A DNA stretch of 64,000 bases from Mycolicibacterium porcinum (GCA_002086835.1 MVIG01000007.1:1-64000), one strand, 5' to 3'; shown: positions 10,643 to 19,810, numbered from the stretch's first letter. Notes: generated from the sequence alone by a model not told the origin. Translations and numbers: made by a program.

Positions 10643-10857
10643 TCAAAACCTCCGAAACCAGTGGTCCTCCTTGGACCGACTAGAGGACACGGTAAACCCT
10701 GTGACCACTGATTTCCAAGAGCCACGCGCAATTTCAGGCGTAGCTAGCGAACATTCTGGCAATCCGCTTGCCCCACTTGGACTCCGCCAGGTTGGGTCCA
10801 GAACCGGTTCGGCAGGCGGCGAATTCGGGTGCCGAAGCACCCCTACAAGGCCCCGGA
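10643..10857. other. hupB leader region, inverted repeats
   Basis: This 215-base gap between leuD and hupB holds the hupB promoter and 5' leader. The arms CAGTGGTC (10659-10666) and GACCACTG (10703-10710) can pair and enclose a smaller GGTCC/GGACC hairpin that contains a second AAGGAGG-like sequence. The authentic ribosome-binding site lies between this structure and the ATG. I see no small gene here. Confidence 0.45.
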
Positions 10858-11451
10858 TCAGGCCGGCAGAGTGCGCGGCTTCCAGGCCGGCCGGTGCTTC
10901 TCGTAGTCCTCGATCGAGGAGAGTTTCCGCAGCGTAAGGCCTATATCGTCGAGTCCTTCGAGCAGCCGCCAGGCCGTGTAGTCGTCAATTCTGAACGGCA
11001 CCACAACCGTTCCGGCGACGATATTTCGATCTTGAAGATTCACAGTGATTTCCAGCCCTGGATTCTGCTCGATCAGCTTCCATAAGAGCTCAACATCGTC
11101 TTGGGCGACTTCCGCCGCCAATAGCCCGGCCTTGCCGGCGTTGCCGCGGAAAATATCGGCGAATCGAGATGAGATAACCACCCGGAAGCCATAGTCCATG
11201 AGCGCCCAGACGGCGTGTTCGCGTGAAGATCCGGTACCGAAATCGGGTCCGGCGACCAACACCGAGCCTTTGTCGAATGGGGGGAGATTCAGAATGAACG
11301 ACGGATCCGTGCGCCAGGCGGCGAACAATCCGTCCTCGAAACCCGTTCGGGTGACCCGCTTCAAATAGACCGCGGGGATGATCTGATCGGTGTCGACATT
11401 GGACCGCCGCAGCGGGACGCCGATGCCGGTGTGAGTGCTAAAAGCCTCCAT
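10858..11451 (-). CDS. leuD: 3-isopropylmalate dehydratase small subunit
   Basis: Swivelling subunit of isopropylmalate isomerase, which converts 2- to 3-isopropylmalate in leucine synthesis. The 197-residue protein has the aconitase-like small-subunit signature [15 protein letters not shown] near the middle and starts METFSTHTG-like (MEAFSTHTG), as LeuD proteins do. It begins 22 bases after the leuC stop, so leuC-leuD form an operon, as in Rv2988c-Rv2987c. It is probably controlled by the IclR regulator divergent from leuC. Confidence 0.96.
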   Translation of the reverse strand: MEAFSTHTGIGVPLRRSNVDTDQIIPAVYLKRVTRTGFEDGLFAAWRTDPSFILNLPPFDKGSVLVAGPDFGTGSSREHAVWALMDYGFRVVISSRFADIFRGNAGKAGLLAAEVAQDDVELLWKLIEQNPGLEITVNLQDRNIVAGTVVVPFRIDDYTAWRLLEGLDDIGLTLRKLSSIEDYEKHRPAWKPRTLPA

Positions 11452-11473
11452 CAGGCTTCTCCTTCTGGTTTTC

Positions 11474-12928
11474 TCAGCGGGTCAGGGCGGGCAGATCGGC
11501 AGGGGACGCCAGTTTTCCGCGCACGGCGGTCGCTGCCGCGACAGCGGGCGACACCAGGTGGGTGCGGCCGCCCTTGCCCTGTCGGCCTTCGAAATTGCGG
11601 TTGGACGTCGAGGCGCAGCGCTGCCCCGGCGACAGCTGATCCGGGTTCATGCCCAGGCACATCGAGCAGCCGGCCTGGCGCCATTCGGCGCCCGCGGCGG
11701 TGAATATCTGGTCGAGACCTTCCGATTCGGCCTGGGCCCGGACCCGCATCGAGCCGGGCACCACCAGCATCCGCACCCCGTCGGCGACCTTCCGATCGCG
11801 CAGCACGTCGGCGACCACCCGCAGGTCCTCGATCCGGCCATTGGTGCAGGACCCGACGAACACGGTGTCGACAGCGATGTCACGCATCGCCATCCCGGGT
11901 CGAAGATCCATGTAGGCCAAAGCCTTCTCCGCCGCCTGACGGTCGCCGTCGTCACCGATCAGCTCGGGATCGGGAACGGACGCGGACAGCGGGACGCCCT
12001 GCCCCGGGTTGGTGCCCCACGTCACGAACGGGCTCAACGTGGCGGCGTCGAGGTAGACCTCGGTGTCGAATTCGGCGCCCTCGTCGGTACGCAACTGGCT
12101 CCATGCCGCGACAGCGGCATCCCAATCGGCGCCCTTGGGTGCATGCGGGCGGCCCTTGAGGAATTCGAAGGTGGTCTCGTCGGGAGCGACCATGCCGGCG
12201 CGCGCCCCGGCCTCGATGCTCATGTTGCAGATCGTCATCCGGCCTTCCATGGACAACGCCTCGATGGCGCTGCCCCGGTATTCGATGACGTGTCCCTGTC
12301 CGCCGCCGGTGCCGATCTTGGCGATGACGGCCAGGATGATGTCCTTGGCGCTCACCCCGGGCGGCAGTACGCCGTCGACGTTGACCGCCATGGTCTTGAA
12401 CGGCTTGAGCGGCAATGTCTGCGTGGCCATCACGTGTTCGACCTCGGAGGTGCCGATGCCCATCGCGATGGCGCCGAATGCGCCGTGGGTCGAGGTATGG
12501 CTGTCCCCGCATACGACCGTCATGCCCGGCTGCGTCAGTCCCAGCTGCGGTCCGATGATGTGCACGATGCCCTGTTCGGCATCGCCCATCGGGTGCAGGC
12601 GGATGCCGAATTCCTCGCAGTTGCGCCGCAATGTCTCGACCTGGGTGCGCGAAACCGGGTCCGCGATCGGCTTGTCGATGTCGACCGTGGGCACGTTGTG
12701 GTCTTCGGTGGCGATCGTCAGGTCGGGCCGCCGCACCGGACGCCCCGCCAACCGCAGGCCGTCGAACGCCTGCGGGCTGGTGACCTCGTGGACGAGATGC
12801 AGGTCGATGTAGATCAGGTCGGGCTCCTTGGCCGCGCCCTCTCCCTCACCGCGCGCCACGACGTGGTCGTCCCAAACCTTTTCGGCCAGGGTGCGCGGCT
12901 TCACGGATGTCTGTGTCGATTGGTCCAT
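11474..12928 (-). CDS. leuC: 3-isopropylmalate dehydratase large subunit
   Basis: Catalytic [4Fe-4S] subunit of isopropylmalate isomerase. Cluster ligands are visible as the Cys in [12 protein letters not shown] and the two Cys in [12 protein letters not shown]. The aconitase C-terminal signature ([12 protein letters not shown]) follows. The 484-residue length is typical. A divergent IclR-family gene lies 118 bases away, and a 28-codon upstream reading frame ends two bases before the ATG (see 12931-13017). Confidence 0.97.
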   Translation of the reverse strand: MDQSTQTSVKPRTLAEKVWDDHVVARGEGEGAAKEPDLIYIDLHLVHEVTSPQAFDGLRLAGRPVRRPDLTIATEDHNVPTVDIDKPIADPVSRTQVETLRRNCEEFGIRLHPMGDAEQGIVHIIGPQLGLTQPGMTVVCGDSHTSTHGAFGAIAMGIGTSEVEHVMATQTLPLKPFKTMAVNVDGVLPPGVSAKDIILAVIAKIGTGGGQGHVIEYRGSAIEALSMEGRMTICNMSIEAGARAGMVAPDETTFEFLKGRPHAPKGADWDAAVAAWSQLRTDEGAEFDTEVYLDAATLSPFVTWGTNPGQGVPLSASVPDPELIGDDGDRQAAEKALAYMDLRPGMAMRDIAVDTVFVGSCTNGRIEDLRVVADVLRDRKVADGVRMLVVPGSMRVRAQAESEGLDQIFTAAGAEWRQAGCSMCLGMNPDQLSPGQRCASTSNRNFEGRQGKGGRTHLVSPAVAAATAVRGKLASPADLPALTR

Positions 12929-12930
12929 CG

Positions 12931-13017
12931 CTACTTCTCGATTCGATTAACGGCAACGCGGGCTTGCATCAAGAGTCCGCCAGGGCTGGGAGTTACTGTC
13001 GCCATCTCATCTGTCAT
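12931..13017 (-). CDS. Possible leader peptide upstream of leuC
   Basis: A 28-codon frame (begins MTDEMATV, contains GGLLMQA, ends NRIEK) stops two bases before the leuC ATG, in the arrangement TAG-CG-ATG that would allow translational coupling. It has one pair of Leu codons, which is weak for a leucine attenuator, and no terminator hairpin is evident between it and leuC. It may simply be chance open frame in a GC-rich leader. Confidence 0.25.
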   Translation of the reverse strand: MTDEMATVTPSPGGLLMQARVAVNRIEK

Positions 13018-13033
13018 CTCACAATGCGAGACG

Positions 13034-13046
13034 CTAGTATCTCTCT
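13034..13046 (+). promoter_or_regulatory. Probable -10 element and leaderless start of the IclR gene
   Basis: TAGTAT at 13035-13040 matches a SigA-type -10 element and ends six bases before the GTG start codon at 13047. Transcription would therefore start at or next to the start codon, and there is no ribosome-binding site. The flanking sequences CTCAC (13018-13022) and GTGAG (13047-13051) form an inverted repeat around the promoter that could be an operator. Confidence 0.5.
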
Positions 13047-13748
13047 GTGAGAAATGATAGCGGCATCGGCGTTCTCGACAAAGCCGTGGGTGTCCTGCAC
13101 ACCGTGGCCGAGTCACCTTGCGGGCTGGCCGAACTCTGCGAGCGGACCGGACTGCCCCGCGCGACCGCCCACCGGCTGGCGGCCGGCCTGGAAACCCACC
13201 GGTTACTGGCCCGAGACGGCGACGGACGCTGGCGCCTGGGCCCGGCGTTGACCGAATTGGCCTCCCACGTCAACGATCCGCTGCTGGCGGCCGGGGCCGC
13301 GGTCCTGCCCCGCCTGCGTGAAATCACGGGCGAGAGCGTCCAGCTGTACCGGCGCGAGGGCCAATCGCGGGTGTGCGTAGTGGCGTTGGAACCTCCGGCC
13401 GGGCTGCGCGACACCGTTCCGGTGGGCACCCACCTGCCGATGACGGCGGGCTCGGGGGCCAAAGTGCTACTGGCCTATGCCGACCCGGCCACCCAGCAGG
13501 CCGTGCTGCCTGCCGCCAAGTTCACCGATCGCACACTGGCCGAGGTCCGCAAGCGTGGGTGGGCGCAGAGCGCCGCCGAGCGCGAGCCCGGCGTGGCCAG
13601 CGTCTCGGCTCCGGTGCGCGACGGCCGGGGCGCCGTGATCGCCGCGGTCTCGGTCTCCGGACCCATCGACCGCATGGGCCGGCGGCCCGGGGCCCGCTGG
13701 GCCGCCGATCTGCTTGCCGCCGCCGAAGCACTCACCCGTCGACTGTGA
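13047..13748 (+). CDS. IclR-family regulator divergent from leuCD (NdgR/LtbR type)
   Basis: A 233-residue IclR protein with an N-terminal winged helix (about residues 8-60, recognition region LPRATAHRLAAGL) and a C-terminal effector domain. It is divergent from leuCD, the arrangement of Streptomyces ndgR and Corynebacterium ltbR, which control leucine and other amino-acid genes, and of Rv2989. By position it probably controls leuCD and itself. The ligand cannot be read from sequence. The GTG start is probably leaderless. Confidence 0.88.
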   Translation: MRNDSGIGVLDKAVGVLHTVAESPCGLAELCERTGLPRATAHRLAAGLETHRLLARDGDGRWRLGPALTELASHVNDPLLAAGAAVLPRLREITGESVQLYRREGQSRVCVVALEPPAGLRDTVPVGTHLPMTAGSGAKVLLAYADPATQQAVLPAAKFTDRTLAEVRKRGWAQSAAEREPGVASVSAPVRDGRGAVIAAVSVSGPIDRMGRRPGARWAADLLAAAEALTRRL

Positions 13749-13881
13749 GACGAATCTCAGCGCGCGGCCGGCGGGCGCGGGCGCGGCGCGGTCGTCGCCG
13801 TCAACCCCGGCGCGAGTCGCACCCCGAGTGACGTTCGACACCCGCCGCCGGGCCCGCTTCCCGGCACACCCCGGACAACGC

Positions 13882-13915
13882 AAAAGCGCCCAGTTCGTAA
13901 GAACTGGGCGCTTTT
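13882..13915. terminator. Strong bidirectional intrinsic terminator
   Basis: A perfect 15-base-pair stem (AAAAGCGCCCAGTTC with GAACTGGGCGCTTTT) with a GTAA loop. The outer A/T pairs supply a U tract in both directions. It ends the IclR transcript on the plus strand and the tRNA-Glu transcript on the minus strand. Confidence 0.9.
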
Positions 13916-13922
13916 ACCTCTG

Positions 13923-13995
13923 TACCCCCGATGGGATTCGAACCCACGCTACCGCCGTGAGAGGGCGGCGTCCTAGGCCGCTAGACGACGGGGGC
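13923..13995 (-). tRNA. tRNA-Glu (anticodon CTC)
   Basis: A 73-base cloverleaf with acceptor stem GCCCCCG / CGGGGGT (terminal G-U), a CCGCC/GGCGG anticodon stem with loop CTCTCAC that places CTC at the anticodon, and T-arm GGTTCGAATCC. CCA is not encoded. It lies 71 bases downstream of tRNA-Gln on the same strand and just before a strong terminator. Confidence 0.95.
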
Positions 13996-14066
13996 TAGAA
14001 CTTCCGGATGGTCAGCATAGCTTAGGCAGTCGTACTCACCTAATCCGGCCGATCCGCTCCGGATGG

Positions 14067-14138
14067 CTGGGGTACCAGGACTCGAACCTAGAATGGCTGA
14101 ACCAGAATCAGCTGTGTTGCCAATTACACCATACCCCA
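14067..14138 (-). tRNA. tRNA-Gln (anticodon CTG)
   Basis: A 72-base tRNA with acceptor stem TGGGGTA / TACCCCA, discriminator G, anticodon stem GCTGA/TCAGC and loop TTCTGGT giving anticodon CTG, and T-arm GGTTCGAGTCC. The genome encodes CCA directly after it (14064-14066). No glutaminyl-tRNA synthetase is in the window; gltX lies just upstream and gatCAB about 18-23 kb away, so this tRNA is expected to be charged with Glu and then amidated. Confidence 0.95.
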
Positions 14139-14140
14139 TC

Positions 14141-14171
14141 AATTGCCCATCACCGCAGGTCACGGGCAATT
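14141..14171. terminator. Hairpin between gltX and tRNA-Gln
   Basis: AATTGCCC and GGGCAATT pair over a 15-base loop immediately upstream of tRNA-Gln. It could separate gltX transcription from the tRNA pair or form part of the tRNA promoter region. There is a TTTT run only on the plus-strand side. Confidence 0.4.
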
Positions 14172-14280
14172 TTCGATCCGATCGGCTCGGCGGGGGCTTC
14201 CCCGCTTCGCTTTCCGGGCCGACGAGCAGACTACCAAAGATTTTGGGTGGTCTTTACCAAGGCCCGTCACGCCCGTCCGT

Positions 14281-15741
14281 TCACAGCCCGGCCCTGGCCG
14301 CCCGCAGGCGCGCCAGGCTGCGCTCGGCCCCCAGCAGTTCCATCGACTCGAACAGCGGCGGGCTGATCGTCGCGCCCGTGACGGCGACCCGGATCGGTCC
14401 GAACGCCTTACGTGGCTTGAGCTCAAGACCGTCCAGAAGCGCCGCCTTGAGCGCGGCCTCGATGCCGGCGGTGTTCCACTCCCCGACACCCTCCAAGGCG
14501 CTCAGAGCGGCGTCCAGGACCGGTGCGGCCTCTTCCCGCAGTTCCTTGGCGGCCGCTTTCTCGTCGATCTCATAGGAGCCGTCGTCGAAGAACTTCAGCA
14601 GCCCCCACGCATCGCCCAGGACCACGATGCGGGTCTGGATCAGCGCCGCCGCTTCGGCGAATGCCGCGTCGTCCAAACCCGTGTCGTGGCCGTGGGCGTC
14701 GAGATAGGCGCGCAGGCGGGCCGTGAAATCCTCGGGCGTCAACAGCCGGATGTGCTCGGCGTTGATCGCATCGGCCTTCTTCTGATCGAACCGTGCCGGG
14801 TTGGAGTTCACGTTGGCCACGTCGAAGGCGGCCACCATCTCGTCCAGACTGAACACGTCGTGGTCGTCGGCGATGCCCCAGCCCAGCAGCGCCAGGTAGT
14901 TGAGCAGCCCCTCCGGCAGGAAGCCGCGGTCGCGGTGCAGGAACAGATTCGACTGAGGATCACGCTTGGAGAGCTTCTTGTTGCCCTCGCCGAGAACGCT
15001 TGGCAAATGAGCGAATTCAGGCACCCGCTCGGCCACGCCGATCCGCATCAGCGCCCGGTACAGGGCGATCTGCCGCGGCGTCGAGGGCATGATGTCCTCG
15101 CCGCGCAGCACATGGGTGATCTTCATCAGCGCGTCGTCGACCGGATTGACCAAGGTGTACAACGGATCTCCGTTGGCACGCGTGATCGCGAAATCGGGTA
15201 CCGAGCCGGCCGGGAAGCTCACGGGCCCGCGCACCAGATCGGTCCAGCCGAGGTCTTCGTCAGGCATCCGCAATCGCAGCACGGGCTTACGGCCTTCTTC
15301 GGCAAAGGCCTTGCGCTGCTCGTCGGTCAGGTCGCGGTCGTAGTTGTCGTAGCCGAGTTTGGGGTTCCGGCCGGCCGCCACATGTCGCGCCTCGACCTCT
15401 TCCGGGGTCGAATAGGCCTCGTAGACCTCGCCTGCCTCGAGCAGACGGGCGATCACGTCCCGGTAGATCTCGCTGCGCTGCGACTGCCGGTAGGGCTCGT
15501 AGGGGCCGCCGACCTCTGGGCCTTCATCCCAGTCCAGACCCAGCCACCGCAGGGCATCGAGGATCGCGGCGTAACTCTCGTCACTGTCGCGCGCGGCGTC
15601 GGTGTCCTCGATCCGGAAGACGAACGCTCCGCCGGTGTGCCGGGCGTAGGCCCAGTTGAACAGCGCGGTGCGGACCAACCCGACGTGCGGGGTTCCGGTC
15701 GGCGACGGGCAGAACCTCACCCTGACAGTTGAATCAGTCAT
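14281..15741 (-). CDS. gltX: Glutamyl-tRNA synthetase
   Basis: Class I synthetase charging tRNA-Glu and, in organisms without GlnRS, also tRNA-Gln. The HIGH-type motif appears as [10 protein letters not shown] near residues 11-20 and the KMSKS-type motif as KKLSKRD. The ATG at 15741 overlaps the upstream TAA by one base (TAATG), which fixes the start and shows translational coupling to the fumarylacetoacetase-like gene; a longer frame upstream is a shadow. The 486-residue length is typical, and the order matches Rv2993c-Rv2992c. The tRNA-Gln and tRNA-Glu genes follow downstream. Confidence 0.97.
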   Translation of the reverse strand: MTDSTVRVRFCPSPTGTPHVGLVRTALFNWAYARHTGGAFVFRIEDTDAARDSDESYAAILDALRWLGLDWDEGPEVGGPYEPYRQSQRSEIYRDVIARLLEAGEVYEAYSTPEEVEARHVAAGRNPKLGYDNYDRDLTDEQRKAFAEEGRKPVLRLRMPDEDLGWTDLVRGPVSFPAGSVPDFAITRANGDPLYTLVNPVDDALMKITHVLRGEDIMPSTPRQIALYRALMRIGVAERVPEFAHLPSVLGEGNKKLSKRDPQSNLFLHRDRGFLPEGLLNYLALLGWGIADDHDVFSLDEMVAAFDVANVNSNPARFDQKKADAINAEHIRLLTPEDFTARLRAYLDAHGHDTGLDDAAFAEAAALIQTRIVVLGDAWGLLKFFDDGSYEIDEKAAAKELREEAAPVLDAALSALEGVGEWNTAGIEAALKAALLDGLELKPRKAFGPIRVAVTGATISPPLFESMELLGAERSLARLRAARAGL

Positions 15742-16517
15742 TATTTTCCTTTGCGCACAACGGGGTTGGTGAGGGTGCCGATGCCCTCGACGGTGACGCT
15801 CACGGTGTCCCCGTCTTCGATCGGGCCGACCCCTTCGGGGGTTCCGGTGAGGATCAGGTCGCCCGGCAGCAGCGTCATCACGGCCGAGACCCACTCGACG
15901 ATGGCCCCGATGTCGTGGATCATCAGCGAAGTCCGGCTGAGCTGCCGCACTTCGCCGTTCACCTCGGTGCGGATCTCCAGGTCGGAGGGGTCGAGGTCGT
16001 TGACGATCCACGGACCCACCGGGCAGAAGGTGTCATGCCCCTTGGCCCGCATCCACTGGCCGTCCTTGGCCTGCTGATCGCGCGCCGAGATGTCGTTGGC
16101 GATGGTGTAGCCCAGGATGTTCTCGGCCGCACGCGCGGCGGGCACGTCCTTGCAGGGTCGCCCGATGACGATCGCCAGCTCGCCCTCGTGGTGCACGGGG
16201 TTGGCGTCGGCCGGCAACTGGATCGGCACATTCGGGCCGATGATCGCGGTGTTGGGCTTGAGGAAGATCACCGGATCCTCCGGAGCTACCCCGCCCATCT
16301 CCGCGGCATGGGCCTCGTAGTTCTTCCCCATGCAGACGACCTTGCTGGCCAGGATGGGTGCCAGCAGACGGACGTCGGCCAGTGGCCAGCTCCGTCCGGT
16401 GAAGTTGGGATTGCCGAACGGATGCTCGGCGATCTCTTTGCAGACGGCATCGGCACCGTCACCTTCGACACTGACGAAAGCGACGCCGTCGGGACTGGCG
16501 ATTCGACCTAAGCGCAT
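15741..16517 (-). CDS. Fumarylacetoacetate hydrolase family protein
   Basis: Member of the FAH superfamily of hydrolases, decarboxylases and isomerases, with metal ligands in [12 protein letters not shown] and the KPNTAI and [12 protein letters not shown] signatures. I chose the ATG at 16517 ([11 protein letters not shown]), which gives 258 residues, close to Rv2993c. A TACCCT sequence seven bases before the ATG could be a -10 for a leaderless transcript. The annotation 2-hydroxyhepta-2,4-diene-1,7-dioate isomerase is often given, but neighbours do not support an aromatic degradation route. An oxaloacetate- or acylpyruvate-type activity is as likely. The gene is translationally coupled to gltX. 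Confidence 0.85.
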   Translation of the reverse strand: MRLGRIASPDGVAFVSVEGDGADAVCKEIAEHPFGNPNFTGRSWPLADVRLLAPILASKVVCMGKNYEAHAAEMGGVAPEDPVIFLKPNTAIIGPNVPIQLPADANPVHHEGELAIVIGRPCKDVPAARAAENILGYTIANDISARDQQAKDGQWMRAKGHDTFCPVGPWIVNDLDPSDLEIRTEVNGEVRQLSRTSLMIHDIGAIVEWVSAVMTLLPGDLILTGTPEGVGPIEDGDTVSVTVEGIGTLTNPVVRKGK

Positions 16518-16578
16518 TTTGACCAGGGTAGTGCGCAGCGTCTTGCCACCAGCGTCGACGCCTCCGGTCCGGGTCCGG

Positions 16579-17763
16579 TCAGCCTCCGGCGAACGCCGCC
16601 GCCAGGAAGGGCGTGGAGTCCGGAACCGAGGCCAGCACCGTGCCCGAGTGATCCTCGTCGGGATAGATCTTGAGTGTGACGTCCTGCCCGTTGGCGCGGA
16701 GCTGATCGGCGAGCTGTTGCGACATGTGCGGCGGGACATCGCGGTCCAAGAGCCCGACGCCGAGGAAGATCGGCCTGTCGTACCCACTGGTCGGGGTGCC
16801 CATATAGGCATCGAGAGCCTCTGCGAGCCCGGGCCGGGTGGCCAGCGGCGCGCGGAAGTACGCGGTCGGCGTCAGGCCGGCGAGCTGTTGATCGAGCGCC
16901 GGTTTGCACAGCGTCTCAGCCTTGTTGACCGCGTCCAGCCCAGCCGGAGTGAGCACGCTGTCCACGTCCAGATCGGGCCGTGCCTCGCGCAACCCGGCGA
17001 GGATGTAGGCGGTGTAGCTGTTGGCCGCGGGCCCCAGGTTCGGCGGCAGCGACATGTCGGGCCCGGCCTGTTCGACGATGTGCTGGACGTTGAAGGGCGT
17101 CCCGGTGGCCACCACTCCGCGGTAGTCCAGGCCGGTTCCCCGGCTGAACTCGGTGGCCCAGCGCGCGCTGTTGACCGCGGCCCCGCCGCCCTGGGACTGA
17201 CCGACGATGGCCCATTTCGGTGACAACGGCAGATCCATCTGGTGCATCGCGATCACCGAGTCGACAACGCTGTGGGCGGTGGCCACGCTGTTGAGATAGC
17301 TCATCAGTCCAGGGGTGCCCAGTCCGGCGTAGTCGGAGCCGACGACGGCGTAACCCTGGTCGAGCCAGTGCGTCAGATATTCGGCATCCCGCGCGCTGCG
17401 CGGCTGTGCCGACGGTGCGCAGTCGTCACCGAGCCCGACGGTGCCGTGCGCCCAGGCGAGGGTCGGCCAGCCGCCCTCGGGGGCCTGACCGTGCGGGATG
17501 AACACCACGGCGGTGCTGAGCGCGGCCGCATCATGTTGATCGACAGTCGAATAGAGGATGCGGTAGGCATTGGCCGCTCCCGGTACCGACAGGGCGGGGT
17601 CCAGCGGGACCGTCTCGATCAGGGTGCCTGGCGCCGGAATCGGCGCGGCGTACTCGCGAGCATCCAGGCCCGACCAATTCGGCGCGGCCGCCACGGCGGT
17701 CGGTGCCGCCACGAGTCCGCACATCAGCAAAACGGTTGCCGCAAACCACAACTTCACGGTCAC
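16579..17763 (-). CDS. Secreted lipase / alpha-beta hydrolase (LIP family)
   Basis: A 394-residue exported hydrolase. Residues 1-27 form a signal peptide ending in AVAAA. The nucleophile is S190 in GQSQGG, followed by GGGAAVNSA, and a C-terminal histidine lies in PDEDHSG, with an acidic residue expected between. The fold and size resemble secretory lipases (PF03583) of mycobacteria and fungi. Substrate is unknown; acylglycerols or other esters are likely. It is divergent from an MFS permease, and an AT-rich inverted repeat lies between the two (17786-17821). Confidence 0.88.
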   Translation of the reverse strand: MTVKLWFAATVLLMCGLVAAPTAVAAAPNWSGLDAREYAAPIPAPGTLIETVPLDPALSVPGAANAYRILYSTVDQHDAAALSTAVVFIPHGQAPEGGWPTLAWAHGTVGLGDDCAPSAQPRSARDAEYLTHWLDQGYAVVGSDYAGLGTPGLMSYLNSVATAHSVVDSVIAMHQMDLPLSPKWAIVGQSQGGGAAVNSARWATEFSRGTGLDYRGVVATGTPFNVQHIVEQAGPDMSLPPNLGPAANSYTAYILAGLREARPDLDVDSVLTPAGLDAVNKAETLCKPALDQQLAGLTPTAYFRAPLATRPGLAEALDAYMGTPTSGYDRPIFLGVGLLDRDVPPHMSQQLADQLRANGQDVTLKIYPDEDHSGTVLASVPDSTPFLAAAFAGG

Positions 17764-17785
17764 AGCCTAGGGCAGCGGAAACGCA

Positions 17786-17821
17786 TCTCATATATTGGAA
17801 TAGGAGTTCAATATTTTGAGA
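17786..17821. promoter_or_regulatory. AT-rich nested inverted repeat between lipase and MFS genes
   Basis: Outer arms TCTCA/TGAGA and inner arms ATATTG/CAATAT separated by 11 bases lie in the 79-base divergent promoter region. The inner element fits the T-N11-A rule of LysR-type regulators, and the AT content stands out in a GC-rich genome. No regulator gene is adjacent, so the binding protein is unknown. Confidence 0.55.
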
Positions 17822-17842
17822 CATCCGTGACACGATGCATGC

Positions 17843-19033
17843 ATGCCGGTTTCGTCGATCAGCACGTTTCGCCGTTGGTCGATGTTGGCGATCGCCCTGA
17901 CTGCGACCACGTGTGCCAACGTCTTCATCAACGGTGCGGCGTTCCTCATCCCCACCCTGCACGCCGAGCGCGGCCTGGATCTGGCCAAGGCCGGTCTGCT
18001 GTCGTCGATGCCGAGCTTCGGGCTGGTACTCACGCTGATCGCCTGGGGCTACATCGTCGACCGGGTCGGCGAACGGATCGTGCTGACGGTGGGTTCGGCG
18101 CTCACCGCCGCTGCGGCGTTCGGGGCCGCGGCCGCCGATTCTCTGCCGGCGGTCGGGATCTTCCTGCTCCTGGGCGGAATGGCAGCGGCCAGCAGCAATT
18201 CGGCGAGCGGGCGGGTCGTGGTCGGCTGGTTCCCACCCGAACAGCGTGGGCTGGCAATGGGAATCCGACAGACCGCCACGCCCCTGGGTGTCGGCCTGGG
18301 CGCGCTGGTGATTCCGCGCCTGGCCGAATCGCACGGGGTGGCAACCGCATTGCTCTTCCCCGCGATCGTGTGTGTGCTGTCGGCGGCGATCTGCGCTGTG
18401 GGAGTACTGGATCCGCCTCGGCCGCCGCGCCATGAGGCACCGGCCGAACATCTGGCCAACCCGTACCGCGGCTCAAACGTGTTGTGGCGCATCCACGCGG
18501 TGTCAGTACTGCTGGTGGTACCTCAGGGCATGGTGTGGACGTTCACGCTGGTGTGGTTGATGAGCGACCGGGGCTGGTCCGCGGCATCGGCGGGCACGCT
18601 GGTGACGGTCGCTCAACTGTTGGGTGCGGCAGGGCGGATCGCTGCGGGCCGCTGGTCCGATGTCGTCGGGCAGCGGCTGCGACCGATCCGGACGATCGCG
18701 CTGGCGGCCGCGGCCACGATGGGGCTGCTGGCGCTCACCGACTGGCTGGGCTCGCCGATCAGTGTCGCCCTGATCGTGATCGCCTCGGTGATCACGGTGT
18801 CGGACAACGGTTTGGCGTTCACCGCGATCGCCGAGATCGCAGGCCCGTTCTGGAGCGGGCGCGCTCTTGGCACGCAGAACACCAGCCAACACTTGGCGAC
18901 CGCCAGCTCCGCACCTCTGTTCGGCGCACTGATCGGGGTGGCGGGCTACCCGGCGGCCTTCGCGGTGTGCGCGCTGTTGCCGTTGATCGCGGTGCCGCTG
19001 GTGCCGGCCGATCCGGTGCGCGTAGATCATTGA
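17843..19033 (+). CDS. MFS transporter
   Basis: A 396-residue integral membrane protein with about 12 hydrophobic segments and the MFS motif A in the second loop (GYIVDRVGERIVL, near residues 73-85). It corresponds in position to Rv2994. Its size and single motif A suit a small-molecule exporter or importer; the substrate cannot be predicted. It is divergent from the secreted lipase, so uptake of lipase products is a possible but untested link. It converges with the RibD-like gene. Confidence 0.88.
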   Translation: MPVSSISTFRRWSMLAIALTATTCANVFINGAAFLIPTLHAERGLDLAKAGLLSSMPSFGLVLTLIAWGYIVDRVGERIVLTVGSALTAAAAFGAAAADSLPAVGIFLLLGGMAAASSNSASGRVVVGWFPPEQRGLAMGIRQTATPLGVGLGALVIPRLAESHGVATALLFPAIVCVLSAAICAVGVLDPPRPPRHEAPAEHLANPYRGSNVLWRIHAVSVLLVVPQGMVWTFTLVWLMSDRGWSAASAGTLVTVAQLLGAAGRIAAGRWSDVVGQRLRPIRTIALAAAATMGLLALTDWLGSPISVALIVIASVITVSDNGLAFTAIAEIAGPFWSGRALGTQNTSQHLATASSAPLFGALIGVAGYPAAFAVCALLPLIAVPLVPADPVRVDH

Positions 19034-19044
19034 ACCGTGAGCGC

Positions 19045-19665
19045 TCAGTGCTCCTGCGCGCTCATATCTCCTGTCCCGGGGGTGCCGCCGGCGAGACCGT
19101 AACGCAGGAACACGATGCCGCTCGGGCTGGCCAGCGGCGGCTGCAGCAGCGTGACGTTGGTGGGCACCGAGCCCCCGTCGAACACTTTCTTCCCGGCTCC
19201 CAGCATGATCGGGTGAATCCACAAGTCGAGGCGATCAAAGAGCTTCTCGCGCAAGAGCGTCTGAACCAGATTCAGGCTTCCGACGACCTTGACATGTTCA
19301 TGCCGGTCCCTGATCTCGCGCACAGCGGCAACCAGATCCGGGCCCAGCTGTTGGGAACCCGCCCAGGACAGGTCAGGCGTGCCACGGGACGCGACGTACT
19401 TCGGGATGCTGTTGAACAGCGTGCCGAATGCGTCCGATTGGTGCGGCCAGTAGGCGGCGAAGATGTCGTACGTCCGGCGTCCGAGCAGGAGAGCATCGGC
19501 ACCCTCGTACGCAGCGCCGACCTGTGCGCCCGACACCTCGTCGATCAGCGGCGCCTGCCAGCCGCCGAACGAGAAACCGTCGGGGTCCTCGTCAGGGCCG
19601 CCCGGTGCCTGCGCGACGAGGTCCAGGGTCGCGAAAAGTTCGATCTCGATGAGTCCCATGCCCAT
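19045..19665 (-). CDS. Dihydrofolate reductase-like (RibD C-terminal domain) protein
   Basis: A 206-residue protein of the RibD C-terminal/DHFR-like superfamily, seen in LLLGRRTYDIFAAYWP (about residues 59-74) and VVGSLNLVQTLLREKLFDRLDLWIHPIMLGAGKKVF in the middle. These proteins bind NADPH or flavin and reduce small metabolites; the great majority have no assigned substrate. It is not the housekeeping folA, which has different active-site residues. It starts at an ATG with a second in-frame ATG two codons later. It is a likely insertion relative to M. tuberculosis, where MFS and leuB are adjacent as I recall. Confidence 0.8.
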   Translation of the reverse strand: MGMGLIEIELFATLDLVAQAPGGPDEDPDGFSFGGWQAPLIDEVSGAQVGAAYEGADALLLGRRTYDIFAAYWPHQSDAFGTLFNSIPKYVASRGTPDLSWAGSQQLGPDLVAAVREIRDRHEHVKVVGSLNLVQTLLREKLFDRLDLWIHPIMLGAGKKVFDGGSVPTNVTLLQPPLASPSGIVFLRYGLAGGTPGTGDMSAQEH

Positions 19666-19737
19666 ACAGACCCGTGGGCGTTCGCAAACTCATCGCAGAT
19701 GCGCTGAGCAGCCGACTAGCACTGGCGAATCAGCGAT

Positions 19738-19793
19738 CGACTCTGCGTCCAGGGCGAAAAAAGGCGAAAAATCACGCCCTCAACGCAGAGTCG
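19738..19793. terminator. Long palindrome downstream of leuB
   Basis: An 11-base-pair stem (CGACTCTGCGT with ACGCAGAGTCG) encloses a second GGGCG/CGCCC stem and an A-rich loop. It lies between the leuB stop and the RibD-like gene, both on the minus strand. It probably ends serA-leuB transcription. It resembles in architecture the elements at 24528, 30880 and 34422. Confidence 0.65.
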
Positions 19794-19810
19794 GCGCCAA
19801 AAGCGAAGAC

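Noticed and set aside
10083-10937. 284-codon plus-strand frame with hydrophobic AFLAGALV repeats
   Set aside because: It looks like a repetitive membrane protein but is the reverse complement of the Lys/Ala tail of hupB.
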